A DNA stretch of 64,000 nucleotides from Telluribacter humicola (lineage in GTDB: Bacteria; Bacteroidota; Bacteroidia; Cytophagales; Spirosomataceae): assembly GCF_017355935.1 (NCBI RefSeq), contig NZ_JAFIQT010000001.1:1054001-1118000 (forward strand), given 5' to 3'. Below, piece after piece: positions 51,410 through 60,633 of the stretch (positions are counted from its first letter, which is position 1; each line of letters begins with the position of its first letter). The notes beneath the pieces were generated by a model. The model had not been told where the DNA came from, searched no databases, and saw only the letters and a list, made by a program, of their open reading frames with translations. The position numbers and the translations under genes were made by a program.

Positions 51410-53428
51410 ATGAAACATATATTATTCTTCGCCCTGGCCCTGTTGGCGGTCGTAGCCTGTAGCCGTGTTTCGTTGCCGAGTTCCAACCGAGTCGTCCTGA
51501 CCGGAGTAGATATGACCAAAAAGCCCGGAGATGATTTCTTTGCCTACGCCAACGGCGTCTGGTACGATAGCGTGCAGATTCCGGCGAGTCAGACGGGTGT
51601 GGGCTCGTATTCCTTTCTGAATTACCCGCAGCGCGTGCGGTTGCAGGGGATTCTGGACAGCGTATCGGCCAGTGCCAACGCGCCCGGAAGCATTGGGCAA
51701 AAGGTGGGGGATTTTTATGCCTCCGGTATGGACATGGCGGCGATCAATAAACGCGGCTATGAACCCATCAAGCCCCTGCTCGACCGTATTGAGGCGCTGA
51801 CCGATGTAGCCTCGCTGCTGAAACTGGTGGCGGAAGAGCAGAAAGCAGGGAATGGGTCGCTCATTGGTTTTGGTGTGGGACCTGATAACAAGCAGAGTAC
51901 CATCAACATAGCCCAGTTTTCTCAGACAGGGATTGGTTTGCCGGACCGTGATTACTATTTCAAGACGGATTCGTCCACCGCCCGAATTCAGCAAGCGTAC
52001 AAAGACTACCTCATGACCCTGTTTAGATTAACGGGGACCGAAGCATCGGTGGCGGCCAGAAACGCTACCCTGGCCTATGAACTGGAAAAGCAGCTGGCCG
52101 CCTCCCATAAAACCAATATTGAACGCCGGGATGTGAAGGCCAACTACAACAAACTGGCCGTCGCTACCCTGGCCCAAAGGCAGTCTGCTCTCCGCTGGCC
52201 CACGCTGTTGAATGGTCTGGGCCTGAACGTAGATTCGGTCAATGTGCGGCAGCCAGCCTACTACGACAAGCTGAACACCCTGCTGGAAACGGTTCCGCTC
52301 GATAACTGGAAAGTGTACCTCAAATCCCACGCCCTGACCAGCTACGCCAATTTTCTCAGCCAACCCTTTGTGGATGCCACGTTTGCGTACGCCAAAGCGC
52401 TGACCGGACAGGCCGTCAAGCAAACCCGGGCCGAAGAAATGACACTGGCGGTAGATCGTTCGATGGGAGATGCCCTGGCCCAGCTGTACGTAAAAAAGTA
52501 TTTTCCGGAATCGGCTAAGAAGCGGATGGAGGTACTGGTAGCCAATTTGAAAACAGCCTTCGAGGCCCGTATCAACCGCCTGGACTGGATGAGCGATTCG
52601 ACTAAGGTGAAGGCAAAGGAAAAACTGTATGCCTTCACGGAGAAAATCGGGTACCCTGACAAATGGCGGGACTACTCCAACGTGGATATAAAGCGGGATG
52701 CCTATTTTGAAAACCGGCTGTCTGCGGCTAAAAATGAGTACCTCTACAACCTGGTGAAAGTAGGACAGCCGGTGGATCGGACGGTGTGGCTTACCACTCC
52801 GCCCACGGTCACGGCCTACAACTATCCTTCGCTCAACGAAATTGTTTTTCCGGCGGGTATCCTGCAACCGCCCTACTTCGATGTAAATGCCGACGATGCG
52901 CTGAACTATGGCGGCATCGGCATGGTGATCGGGCACGAAATCACGCACTCGTTCGACGATCAGGGAGCCCAGTATGATAAGTATGGCAATGTAGCCAACT
53001 GGTGGACACCGGAAGACTACGCCAAGTTTAAGGCAAGAACCCAGCAGGTAATTGACCAGTACAATCGGTTTACCGTACTCGATTCGGTGCCCGTGAAAGG
53101 TGCTCTGACCGTGGGCGAAAACACCGCTGACATTGCCGGGGTGGCCATTGCGTACGACGCCTTCAAGTTGACTGAGCAGGGCAAAAGCAATCAAAAACTC
53201 GACGGCTTTACCCCCGATCAGCGTTTCTTCCTCTCCATCGCCCGGATATGGCGCGTCAAAACCAGGGATGAGTTCATGCGCATGTATGTCAACACCAATC
53301 CGCACTCACCCGCTAAATGGCGTGTGAACGGACCGCTTATGAATTTTACGCCTTTCTACAAAGCGTTCAACGTGCAACCGGGTGACAAGATGTACAAAGC
53401 CGAAAGTGAGCGGATTGTAGTCTGGTAA
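51410..53428 (+). CDS. M13-family zinc metallopeptidase (PepO/neprilysin-like)
   Basis: The 672-aa lipoprotein (signal with LLAVVACSRV) is a full-length M13 peptidase. It has the N-terminal helical domain (GDDFFAYANGVWYDSVQIPA), the zinc site IGHEITHSFDDQGAQYD (HExxH near residue 508), the third-ligand segment ENTADIAGVAIAYDA (near 570), the NAYY-like substrate strand here as VTAYNYPSLNEIVFPAGIL, and the C-terminal arginine segment with KWRVNGPLMNFTPFYKAF. It degrades small peptides in the periplasm. It is followed by a twin-hairpin repeat. Confidence 0.93.
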   Translation: MKHILFFALALLAVVACSRVSLPSSNRVVLTGVDMTKKPGDDFFAYANGVWYDSVQIPASQTGVGSYSFLNYPQRVRLQGILDSVSASANAPGSIGQKVGDFYASGMDMAAINKRGYEPIKPLLDRIEALTDVASLLKLVAEEQKAGNGSLIGFGVGPDNKQSTINIAQFSQTGIGLPDRDYYFKTDSSTARIQQAYKDYLMTLFRLTGTEASVAARNATLAYELEKQLAASHKTNIERRDVKANYNKLAVATLAQRQSALRWPTLLNGLGLNVDSVNVRQPAYYDKLNTLLETVPLDNWKVYLKSHALTSYANFLSQPFVDATFAYAKALTGQAVKQTRAEEMTLAVDRSMGDALAQLYVKKYFPESAKKRMEVLVANLKTAFEARINRLDWMSDSTKVKAKEKLYAFTEKIGYPDKWRDYSNVDIKRDAYFENRLSAAKNEYLYNLVKVGQPVDRTVWLTTPPTVTAYNYPSLNEIVFPAGILQPPYFDVNADDALNYGGIGMVIGHEITHSFDDQGAQYDKYGNVANWWTPEDYAKFKARTQQVIDQYNRFTVLDSVPVKGALTVGENTADIAGVAIAYDAFKLTEQGKSNQKLDGFTPDQRFFLSIARIWRVKTRDEFMRMYVNTNPHSPAKWRVNGPLMNFTPFYKAFNVQPGDKMYKAESERIVVW

Positions 53429-53460
53429 GGAAAGAGGTGGATCCTGCCCCGTAGGAATCA

Positions 53461-53522
53461 GGTATTTACTAATGACTCATTCGCGTTAAAGTGGCTGGTG
53501 TTTTTACCAGCAACGGCGGAAT
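53461..53522 (+). repeat. Twin-hairpin intergenic repeat, copy 5
   Basis: GGTATTTACTAATGACTCAT, TTCGCGTTAAAGTGGCTGG and a right hairpin CTGGTGTTTTTACCAG followed by CAACGGCGGAAT. Only the right two thirds are present. Confidence 0.7.
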
Positions 53523-53616
53523 ATAAACTAACGGAACACAGAGTACTACTACATCGCAAAGCCGCAAAACGCCAGGCAAAGTTGTTTTATATCAGCTAAA
53601 TCAGGGTAGGGTACTG

Positions 53617-54381
53617 ATGGTATCAGTAGGAATAGATGGCTGCAAATCTGGGTGGGTGGCATCTTCAAGTGAAGATCCATGTACATTAGTTTTTAAAAAC
53701 ATAAAGGAGCTTACCCGCTTTTATGGAAAGGATGCATTTTACCTGATAGATATACCTATCGGGCTTCCAAGTTTTAATGTGACCCGGGAATGTGAAAGCA
53801 TGGCGAGAAAATTATTGGGAATGCCCAGAAGTGCCAGCGTTTTCAATGTTCCATGCAGAGCGGCAGTTTACAGCGAATGCTATGCTGATGCACAGGTAGA
53901 AAACAGAAAGCAACTGGGGAAAGGCCTTTCAAAGCAAACCTGGAATATTGTCGCTAAGATAAAGGAGGTAGATGAGTTCCTTGTCAGCAATCCATTTTAC
54001 AAACAGATCGTACGAGAAGCCCATCCTGAATTATGCTTCTATAGTCTGAACGATGGTTTTGCGATGGTTCACAGTAAGAAAAGTGCTGAAGGAGAGGCAG
54101 AGCGGTTGGGCGTACTAGGTATATATAATTCAACTATTCAGGAAGTATTCAATCAATCCTTGTCATTAACTAAGGGTCGTCAAGTGCTGCGCGATGATAT
54201 CATTGACAGCTTATGCTTGGCAGTCAGCGGGACATTGATTCAGCAGAAGGCAGGGTGGCGAATTCCAGCCGAAGTAAAGTCTGATGATGAAGGAATAGAG
54301 ATGTCTATGGTATTTGCCTCGGGGACAGCTTCGCCTGCTAATAGGTTTGGCGCAATGGCGGCGGAAGTGCAGCTAAATTGA
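53617..54381 (+). CDS. DUF429-family protein
   Basis: The 254-aa protein has the RNase-H-like DUF429 pattern: SVGIDGCKSGWVASS at the start, YLIDIPIGLPSF, ECESMARKLLGMPRSASVFN, REAHPELCFYSLN and DDIIDSLCLAVSGTL near the end. The acidic residues at VGID, LIDI and DDIID correspond to the RNase-H-like active-site positions. The biochemical role of DUF429 is not established to my knowledge. It is a single gene with no operon partner visible. Confidence 0.85.
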   Translation: MVSVGIDGCKSGWVASSSEDPCTLVFKNIKELTRFYGKDAFYLIDIPIGLPSFNVTRECESMARKLLGMPRSASVFNVPCRAAVYSECYADAQVENRKQLGKGLSKQTWNIVAKIKEVDEFLVSNPFYKQIVREAHPELCFYSLNDGFAMVHSKKSAEGEAERLGVLGIYNSTIQEVFNQSLSLTKGRQVLRDDIIDSLCLAVSGTLIQQKAGWRIPAEVKSDDEGIEMSMVFASGTASPANRFGAMAAEVQLN

Positions 54382-54675
54382 ACTTCAAAAAGAGGTGGAG
54401 CTACTAGTCGCTGGCTACTGTGGAAAAATTAAAAACAGGGAAAGATGGCATTTGCGTAAACAAACTAGCCAAATTAGATATTTCTACCTTAGAAAAACGG
54501 GTAGGACTACCATGGCCTGTATCCTCGAGCACCACGTATGCCCTTGCGGGTAAGACTGGTACTCAGGGAGGGCGGTGGTAATGACTGGCCGTTGGGTACT
54601 TGCGTAGGAGGTACCCCCCGCAGGCGTAGCGGCTAACGGACCGGCTACGAAAACATAACGAATACTGGAACAACC

Positions 54676-55494
54676 ATGAACATAGACTGGCTGCTGGACT
54701 ATGACCCGGTGCTGCTGGCCCTCGGTGCTACCCTTTTTACGTGGGGCCTGACCGCCCTGGGGGCCTCGTTGGTATTTTTCTTCAAAACCATCAACCGCCG
54801 GGTACTTAATCTGATGCTGGGCTTTGCCGCCGGAGTGATGATTGCCGCCAGTTTCTGGTCGCTGCTGGCCCCGGCCATCGCGATGGCCGAAGCGCAAGAC
54901 TCCGGCCCCAGCTGGGTACCAGCGGTCGTGGGATTTCTGGCCGGGGGAGCTTTCCTGCTGCTGGTGGACAAAACCCTGCCCCACCTCCACAGCCGGCTTA
55001 CGGTAGATAAATCAGAGGGCATCAAAACCTCCTGGGAAAGGAGCGTGCTGCTGATCCTGGCCATTACGCTGCACAACATCCCCGAGGGCCTGGCGGTAGG
55101 TGTTGCCTTTGGAGCCCTGGCTCATTCGTCCAGTGTGGGGGCACTCTCGGGGGCGTTGGTACTGGCCCTGGGCATTGGCCTGCAAAACTTTCCGGAAGGT
55201 ACCGCGGTGTCGGTGCCCCTGCGGCGGGAGGGTTTCTCCCGGTCCAAAGCCTTTTTTTACGGTCAGCTTTCCGGGCTGGTCGAGCCCGTAGCCGGAGTCC
55301 TGGGGGCCTACCTGGTGGTGAGCATCGGGCCTCTGCTGCCCTATGCTCTTTCCTTTGCCGCGGGTGCTATGATTTTTGTGGTCGTGGAGGAGCTCATTCC
55401 CGAATCACAGGCCGGCGACCAAACCGACCTGTCTACCATCGGGGCTATGCTTGGCTTCGCAGTTATGATGCTGCTGGATGTGGCCCTGGGCTGA
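54676..55494 (+). CDS. ZIP-family metal transporter
   Basis: The 272-aa protein has about eight membrane helices and both ZIP metal-site helices: [17 protein letters not shown] (near residue 134) and [18 protein letters not shown] (near 170). The second site has NFPEG rather than HxxxE, as seen in the ZupT/GufA group. It imports zinc or other divalent metals across the inner membrane. Histidines [11 protein letters not shown] form the variable loop. It converges with the histidine kinase gene; the stop codons are only a few bases apart (55494 and 55500). Confidence 0.9.
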   Translation: MNIDWLLDYDPVLLALGATLFTWGLTALGASLVFFFKTINRRVLNLMLGFAAGVMIAASFWSLLAPAIAMAEAQDSGPSWVPAVVGFLAGGAFLLLVDKTLPHLHSRLTVDKSEGIKTSWERSVLLILAITLHNIPEGLAVGVAFGALAHSSSVGALSGALVLALGIGLQNFPEGTAVSVPLRREGFSRSKAFFYGQLSGLVEPVAGVLGAYLVVSIGPLLPYALSFAAGAMIFVVVEELIPESQAGDQTDLSTIGAMLGFAVMMLLDVALG

Positions 55495-55499
55495 TGGGG

Positions 55500-57794
55500 T
55501 TACACAGGCAGAAGTATATAGAAGGTGGAACCTACACCAATTTCGCTGGTAGCCCAGATTGCTCCGTTGTGATTTTCTGTCACTTTTTTGGCAATGGAAA
55601 GCCCCACTCCTGTTCCTGAGTATTCCGATTTGCCATGCAGTCGGTGAAAGATTCGGAAGATCCGCTCCGCATAGAGTTGGTCAAATCCGATACCATTATC
55701 ACGGACTTCTATTAAATGGAAGGCGCCATTTTCCTGATCAACGGGAAGATTAACAGACTTGGATACGTCTGTACCCATGACTTTACGGGATTGTATGGAG
55801 ATTTCTGGAGGTGTAGCGGGTTTGCTGTACTTGAGCGCATTACTGATCAGGTTGTAAAAAAGCTGCTGCAGCTGGCGTCTGTTTCCTTTTACAGTAGGTA
55901 ATGAACCCATCCCGATTCTTGCTCCTTTTTCCTCTATGGGAAGTTCCAGGTCAGCAAGTACCTTTTGGACCTTTTCATTCAGATCAACCCATTCCATTTC
56001 ACGGGGACGCTCATTCACGTGCGAAAACTCCAGCAGGTCATCCACCAGCAACTGCATACGTTCAGCCGCTATTTCAATCCGGTCGATCAGGCCGGTATCT
56101 TTTTCATCCAACCCTTGGGTTAGCTTCATTTTTAAACGGCTGGCAAACGTTCTGATTTTCCGGAGCGGCTCTTTCATATCGTGAGACGCCACGTGGGCAA
56201 ACTCCTCCAGACTTTGATTTGAGCGTTTGAGTTCTTCTACCAACAAGTCCTTTTGTAGCTGTGCTTCTTTGATGGGTGTGACATCCGTAAAGACATGGAT
56301 GAGGTGGTTCTGGTCCATGCGGGACACACTTATTTCCAGCCATCGTCCGGTTATCTCCAGGAAATGCTGTATTATGAAAGGTTTACCAGTTTCAAGCGTT
56401 TGCACGCACATTAGGAAATAGGGGGACTGGAGCATACCGGGATCTATCTCCGTAACCTTTTTGCTTAAGTATATATCTCTGGGAATGCCTGCAATTTGCA
56501 CAGCGGCATCATTGGCCAGGATAGTGCGGCCATCTACTACCTGGCCCTGTTCGTCACGGATAACTTCGGAAACCGATATACCATTGGAAGAGCCGGACAG
56601 TATATTATCAAGCAGTCTTTTTTGCTCTTCTATCTTCTGTGCCGCTTTCTTTTGCTCCAATACATCTGCAAATGTTATCACTACCCCGTTTTCTCCGACT
56701 TTCACAGAAGATATGTCAAACCAGGCGTCGAGGCCCTCCCCTTCATACCGTAGGTCAAACCGCGCCGCAACACCCGTTTCTATCACGTTGCAATGCGTAG
56801 CAAAAACGCCCGTAGTTACCGCGGTCGGAAACAGTTCCCTCATGGTTTTTCCCAGTACTTCTTCTTCTGTCTTGCCGATCATCTGCTTGTACATTTCATT
56901 GATCTGTGTGTAGCGTAGATCCAGGATAGTACCTTCTTCATCTCGTATGGCCTCACACGTAAAAACAGCGCTGAGCGAAGCATTCAGAATATTATTGAGG
57001 TAGTCGGTTTGTTGCTGAAGGACGTGTTGTGACTGTTTTAACTCTGTGATGTCACCAAGCATAGCCAGAAAACCATCATCCAGCTTTACTGCATCAACAG
57101 AAAGCCACTTTCTGGATCGTTCTACATACTGCTCACGCTGTATAGACGTACCTTTTTCTACCACCTCTACATACCGGTCAAAAGCGTTCGCCGAACCCAG
57201 GATCTGCAGTATTCCGCTAAGCGGTAGGGTAGCACCTTCCTCTTCGGTAAGTCCCAATAATCCATTCCGCTGCTCATTATACACCCGTACCTTGAAGTCA
57301 AGAATGGCACCCTCACTACTCCGAACCGCATCAAACACGGCTATTCCAATGGGAGAAGCCTTCACAATAGATTCCATGGTGCGGCGGGTTGCCTTTTCTC
57401 TTTGTTCGGCCTGCCGTTGGGCTCCGCGGTCACGGGTAATACTAAGTACTCCCTCATTATGGAGGTGCCTTACGGTTTCGTATACCCGATTGGTAGAATG
57501 AGTGGTAAAAGTGAATTCTTTCATCTCACCCGTCTGGTATACATCAAGAAAGTGTTTGAAGTTTTCAGGAGCGCCCTTTTCAGTAGGAATTCCATCACGT
57601 AAGATATGTAAACCTTTCAGTTCTCCCTTTGGATGACCAATCGCTTCAATCGCTGCTTTATTGGCATATCCTATCTCAAAGTCCTCCACAGCTCCCTCAC
57701 CGGAAGATACAGGCTTTACCCAGATCAGCGCGTCGGGCACCTGGTATAATATGGATGCCTCAATAGAGGAAGTCTGAAGATCGTTACTGATCAT
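55500..57794 (-). CDS. Multi-PAS sensor histidine kinase
   Basis: The 764-aa protein has four PAS-like segments (starting near residues 12, 145, 270 and 395; for example VLGKTMRELFPTAVTTG) and no clear membrane segment, so it should sense in the cytoplasm. The kinase core shows the H-box EFAHVASHDMKEPLRKIRTF (His near 538), the N-box LISNALKYSKP, G1 EVRDNGIGFDQ and G2 GTGVGLSIAKK. There is no receiver domain attached and no response regulator next to it. It is of the PhyR-like/BaeS-type group often used with orphan regulators in Bacteroidota. Confidence 0.92.
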   Translation of the reverse strand: MISNDLQTSSIEASILYQVPDALIWVKPVSSGEGAVEDFEIGYANKAAIEAIGHPKGELKGLHILRDGIPTEKGAPENFKHFLDVYQTGEMKEFTFTTHSTNRVYETVRHLHNEGVLSITRDRGAQRQAEQREKATRRTMESIVKASPIGIAVFDAVRSSEGAILDFKVRVYNEQRNGLLGLTEEEGATLPLSGILQILGSANAFDRYVEVVEKGTSIQREQYVERSRKWLSVDAVKLDDGFLAMLGDITELKQSQHVLQQQTDYLNNILNASLSAVFTCEAIRDEEGTILDLRYTQINEMYKQMIGKTEEEVLGKTMRELFPTAVTTGVFATHCNVIETGVAARFDLRYEGEGLDAWFDISSVKVGENGVVITFADVLEQKKAAQKIEEQKRLLDNILSGSSNGISVSEVIRDEQGQVVDGRTILANDAAVQIAGIPRDIYLSKKVTEIDPGMLQSPYFLMCVQTLETGKPFIIQHFLEITGRWLEISVSRMDQNHLIHVFTDVTPIKEAQLQKDLLVEELKRSNQSLEEFAHVASHDMKEPLRKIRTFASRLKMKLTQGLDEKDTGLIDRIEIAAERMQLLVDDLLEFSHVNERPREMEWVDLNEKVQKVLADLELPIEEKGARIGMGSLPTVKGNRRQLQQLFYNLISNALKYSKPATPPEISIQSRKVMGTDVSKSVNLPVDQENGAFHLIEVRDNGIGFDQLYAERIFRIFHRLHGKSEYSGTGVGLSIAKKVTENHNGAIWATSEIGVGSTFYILLPV

Positions 57795-57886
57795 AAGAAA
57801 GGGGACGAGATAAAGTTATTTGTAGAATCAGACAAAAGTAATAACAACCATATAAACCCTTTTTGTTATAATCTCCTTTTACTTAG

Positions 57887-58027
57887 TCTGTGTCTCCACA
57901 TTCGGAGGGCCGCTCCATCGTGGGTGAGGTCACAGATTGGCAGGGATACTCGCCAGGGCAGCTCAACGCCATGAAAGCGAACCTCGAGCGACTTAAGCAA
58001 ATGGGTATCGAGTCAATCGAGAACTGA
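57887..58027 (+). pseudogene. C-terminal gene fragment of unknown origin
   Basis: A 46-codon open stretch after a TAG (57884-57886) reads HSEGRSIVGEVTDWQGY and NAMKANLERLKQMGIESIEN before a TGA. The amphipathic ending looks like a genuine protein C-terminus and the codon use differs from the AT-rich spacer around it. There is no start codon of good context, so this is most likely the tail of a lost gene. I do not recognise the family. Confidence 0.45.
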
Positions 58028-58097
58028 TTTATATAGGTAAAAGGGGTAGTGTGAATGCTACTACTTTGCAATATTTTCACCGTTATCCAAAGTATAC

Positions 58098-58877
58098 GTG
58101 GAGCAGTTATCGCCAGAGCAGATAGAGAGTTTTATTAATGATGGCTTCGTCAGGGTAGAGCATGCCTTCCCCGAAGCAGTTGCGGAGGAGTGTCGCTCGA
58201 TATTATGGAAAGCCACAGGATGTAATCCACTCGAACCGGAGAGCTGGACACAGCCCGTAATTCGCATCCATGAACTGGGGCTTGAGCCGTTTCAGAAAGC
58301 AGCCAATACAGATCTTCTGCATAACGCCTTTGATCAGTTAGCAGGCAAAGGTAACTGGCTACCCAGAGCAACCCTTGGCTCGTTTCCTATCCGCTTTCCC
58401 AGCCTGCAATTGGCCGGGGACACGGGCTGGCACGTAGATGCCAGTTTTCCGGGTGATGATGCGAATGATTATATGAAGTGGCGGGTAAATATTCACTCCA
58501 AAGGACGGGCCTTACTCATGCTGTTTCTTTTTTCGGATGTATCTGACCAGGACGCACCCACCCGGATCAGGGTAGGTTCTCATCTGGATGTGGCAAAAGT
58601 ACTAGCCCCCGAAGGTAAAAGCGGCCTTTCGTTTATAGAGCTGGCCCAGAGGCTCGATGGTCTACCCAAACGTGCAGAGGCATTGGCCACCGGTAAGGCA
58701 GGCACGGTGTATCTGTGTCATCCTTTCATTGTACATGCGGCACAGGAGCATCAGGGTACCAGCCCAAAATTTATGGCACAGCCGCCCTTGTTACCAAAGA
58801 GGGAATTTGACCTCAGCCGGAGTGAAGAGGAGTTATGTCCCGTTGAAAAAGCTATTCTGAAAGGATTGAGACATTGA
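58098..58877 (+). CDS. PhyH-like (phytanoyl-CoA dioxygenase family) protein
   Basis: The 259-aa protein uses a GTG start at 58098; there is no in-frame ATG near the N-terminus. The 2-oxoglutarate/Fe(II) core is visible: GWHVDASFPGDDANDYMKWR with the HxD pair near residue 112, and the distal histidine in YLCHPFIVHAAQEHQG near 215. It begins LSPEQIESFINDGFVRVEHAFP, the usual PhyH opening. Substrate unknown; such enzymes hydroxylate fatty acyls, antibiotics or small metabolites. It stands alone and converges with a lipoprotein gene across a perfect palindrome. Confidence 0.85.
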   Translation: MEQLSPEQIESFINDGFVRVEHAFPEAVAEECRSILWKATGCNPLEPESWTQPVIRIHELGLEPFQKAANTDLLHNAFDQLAGKGNWLPRATLGSFPIRFPSLQLAGDTGWHVDASFPGDDANDYMKWRVNIHSKGRALLMLFLFSDVSDQDAPTRIRVGSHLDVAKVLAPEGKSGLSFIELAQRLDGLPKRAEALATGKAGTVYLCHPFIVHAAQEHQGTSPKFMAQPPLLPKREFDLSRSEEELCPVEKAILKGLRH

Positions 58878-58941
58878 CAGCTCTGCCGCAAGCGCTCGAT
58901 TAATAGAATGCTCCCTCTCTTCAATATTCAGCCCAATACCA

Positions 58942-58983
58942 AAAGAAGCCTGTTAGATTACGCGTAATCTAACAGGCTTCTTT
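58942..58983. terminator. Long perfect-palindrome bidirectional terminator
   Basis: The 21-base arm from 58942 (AAAGAAGCCTGTTAGATTAC and one more base) is followed directly by its exact complement to 58983, a 42-base palindrome with essentially no loop, with A-rich and T-rich ends on both sides. It lies between two converging genes and would terminate both. Confidence 0.85.
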
Positions 58984-59034
58984 ATTTTTCTGCGGTACCC
59001 TTCGTATCACAGGGATACTAGTACTGACTAATAA

Positions 59035-59418
59035 CTATTTCTTTTTGCCACCTCCGAATACGACGGTTTGCTCATTGCCATCCACCTGGGTAGTCCAGTC
59101 GATCAGCAGGCTTTTTGTTTTTTCATTCTGAGAGTAGCTGAACGTGTTGGTACCATCGCCAGCCGAGTAGATGGTTCCATACTGTTTCAAATCATTGATA
59201 ACAAAGGAGTCGAACTGCCGGCTCGAAACTTCAACCGAAGTTGTACTTAGCTGTTTTAAAGTTATCTCTCCCTCCGAATAGGTAGAAGTTCCGAGATTTT
59301 TTTCACTCTTGACACTCACCGGGCCAACAAAGGTACCGCTTATGGAAGGGTCGGGCGTGTTGTCTTTACAGCTACTAAACGTTACGAGTGCTATCAAAAG
59401 CAGAAAGATGTTTTTCAT
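59035..59418 (-). CDS. Small lipoprotein of unknown function
   Basis: The 127-aa product has a lipoprotein signal (LLIALVTFSSCKDN, cysteine near 17) and a strand-rich mature part with SISGTFVGPVSV and SEGEITLKQLSTTSVEVSS, ending in a lysine-rich GGGKKK. The pattern resembles lipocalin-like small lipoproteins of Bacteroidota. No function can be assigned. It is transcribed alone and ends at the shared terminator. Confidence 0.7.
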   Translation of the reverse strand: MKNIFLLLIALVTFSSCKDNTPDPSISGTFVGPVSVKSEKNLGTSTYSEGEITLKQLSTTSVEVSSRQFDSFVINDLKQYGTIYSAGDGTNTFSYSQNEKTKSLLIDWTTQVDGNEQTVVFGGGKKK

Positions 59419-59650
59419 GGGCTACTTAGAATCAATTTTTAATAGTTATGGATTGGACATCGACAAAAAGCATCCGGTGTAGCTTTGCCAGAGTCTACAC
59501 CTATGATCCCTGTCTTGCTTCAAAGGTTGGATATTTTATCTAAGCAGGGATAGCTAAATTGGATGAATGGTATGAAGTAGTATACCAACTGTTACAAGTC
59601 ATACCTGAATTGGAAGCCTGCCAGTAGTAGCTAAATGAGGTAACTAGTTT

Positions 59651-59733
59651 GCCTTTGCCTGTAATGTCACCGGTGCTTCAGGTACTTGCCGATGAGTCAC
59701 GGGCGGAGAAGTTGCTGGTAAAAAACCAGTAAA
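59651..59733 (+). repeat. Twin-hairpin intergenic repeat, copy 6
   Basis: GCCTTTGCCTGTAATGTCAC, GGTGCTTCAGGTACTTGCCG, ATGAGTCACGGGCGGAG and the right hairpin TTGCTGGTAAAAAACCAG. It is 6 kb from the nearest other copy and lies downstream of a convergent terminator. Confidence 0.7.
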
Positions 59734-59754
59734 GTAGTAGTGAGATCAGGAAGG

Positions 59755-59791
59755 AATACCTGATCCTATGAAAGTACCAGGATCAGGTATT
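59755..59791 (-). terminator. Hairpin terminator after the alpha/beta hydrolase
   Basis: AATACCTGATCCT (59755-59767) pairs perfectly with AGGATCAGGTATT (59779-59791), just beyond the minus-strand stop at 59806. On the minus strand it is followed by a short CTTCC stretch rather than a T-run. Confidence 0.65.
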
Positions 59792-59805
59792 GGTACGAAA
59801 TAGAT

Positions 59806-60633
59806 CTACTTTATAAAGGGAGAAATGGCTTCCCACACTGCCGGGAAATTGCAGTAAAAAACCACATGACTACAGCCCGGAATAATGGATAACTGGGATT
59901 TCGGGATCATTCTGGACGCGGCTACTACTCCCTCTACTGTGTGGTAGCCATCCCGATCACCACTCATGACCAGTACAGGGCATTTGATCTTTTCAAATGT
60001 TTCTCTGCTGATATAATCTTCGTTGTAAAGCACATTCAGCCTGGATAAGCTTTCCCCCCACTTTTCCGGCTGAGGCATAAGTTCCAGTCGTGTTTTGAAG
60101 AACTGCCCGCTTTGGCTCATTAGTGATTCAGGTGTATAGTTAGCCTTTTCCTTTCTGCTTCCTTTCGGGTTGTCAGCAGCTCCAATGGCAATAAGTTTCT
60201 TCACCAGTTCAGGATGTATAGCAGCGAGTTTGTACCCGCTGTAGGCTCCGTCACTGAAGCCCAGTACTACTACGCTATCCGGGGTGATACTCCGAATGAC
60301 CTGGTAGGCATCATCTGCCCTTTGCTGGTACGTATAAGGCTCTTTACCATTTTCTGATTTGCCGTGCCCGCGGGTGGCAATACAAATCACCTGGTAGTTC
60401 TCTGAGAGTTTTGAGATAAAGGGCGCAAATTCATCAATGTAGCCATACACCCCTCCGTGTAGGAGTACCATGGGAGCTCCTTTGCCGTATACTTCATAGT
60501 ATAGCCTGGTTCCGTCTTTCAGGGTGTGGTACTTACCGGCTACGGGATTGTTGCCATAGGGTATACTATTTTGTCCTAAGACAGCAGTGGCCCAGGTAGT
60601 AAGGAGTACCAGTAAAAGGGTAGTTAGTCTCAT
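59806..60633 (-). CDS. Alpha/beta hydrolase (secreted)
   Basis: The 275-aa protein has a signal peptide (LLLVLLTTWATAVLGQ) and an alpha/beta hydrolase fold: APMVLLHGGVYGYIDEFAP (oxyanion), VVLGFSDGAYSGYKLA (elbow GFSDGA), VLVMSGDRDGYHT (acid) and IPGCSHVVFYCNFP (histidine). The opening GKYHTLKDGTRLYYEVYGKG resembles haloperoxidase/epoxide-hydrolase-like esterases. Substrate unknown. It is a single minus-strand gene. Confidence 0.88.
   Translation of the reverse strand: MRLTTLLLVLLTTWATAVLGQNSIPYGNNPVAGKYHTLKDGTRLYYEVYGKGAPMVLLHGGVYGYIDEFAPFISKLSENYQVICIATRGHGKSENGKEPYTYQQRADDAYQVIRSITPDSVVVLGFSDGAYSGYKLAAIHPELVKKLIAIGAADNPKGSRKEKANYTPESLMSQSGQFFKTRLELMPQPEKWGESLSRLNVLYNEDYISRETFEKIKCPVLVMSGDRDGYHTVEGVVAASRMIPKSQLSIIPGCSHVVFYCNFPAVWEAISPFIK

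Noticed and set aside
52028-53305. 425-codon open frame antisense to the M13 peptidase
   Set aside because: It is a shadow of the peptidase coding strand, which carries HExxH and the ENTAD segment.
49055-53522. Integron gene-cassette array with attC sites
   Set aside because: Genes in one direction separated by hairpin repeats suggested attC sites, but the outer ends read GTTGCTG...CAGCAAC, the opposite of the required RYYYAAC...GTTRRRY, and no integrase is present in the window.
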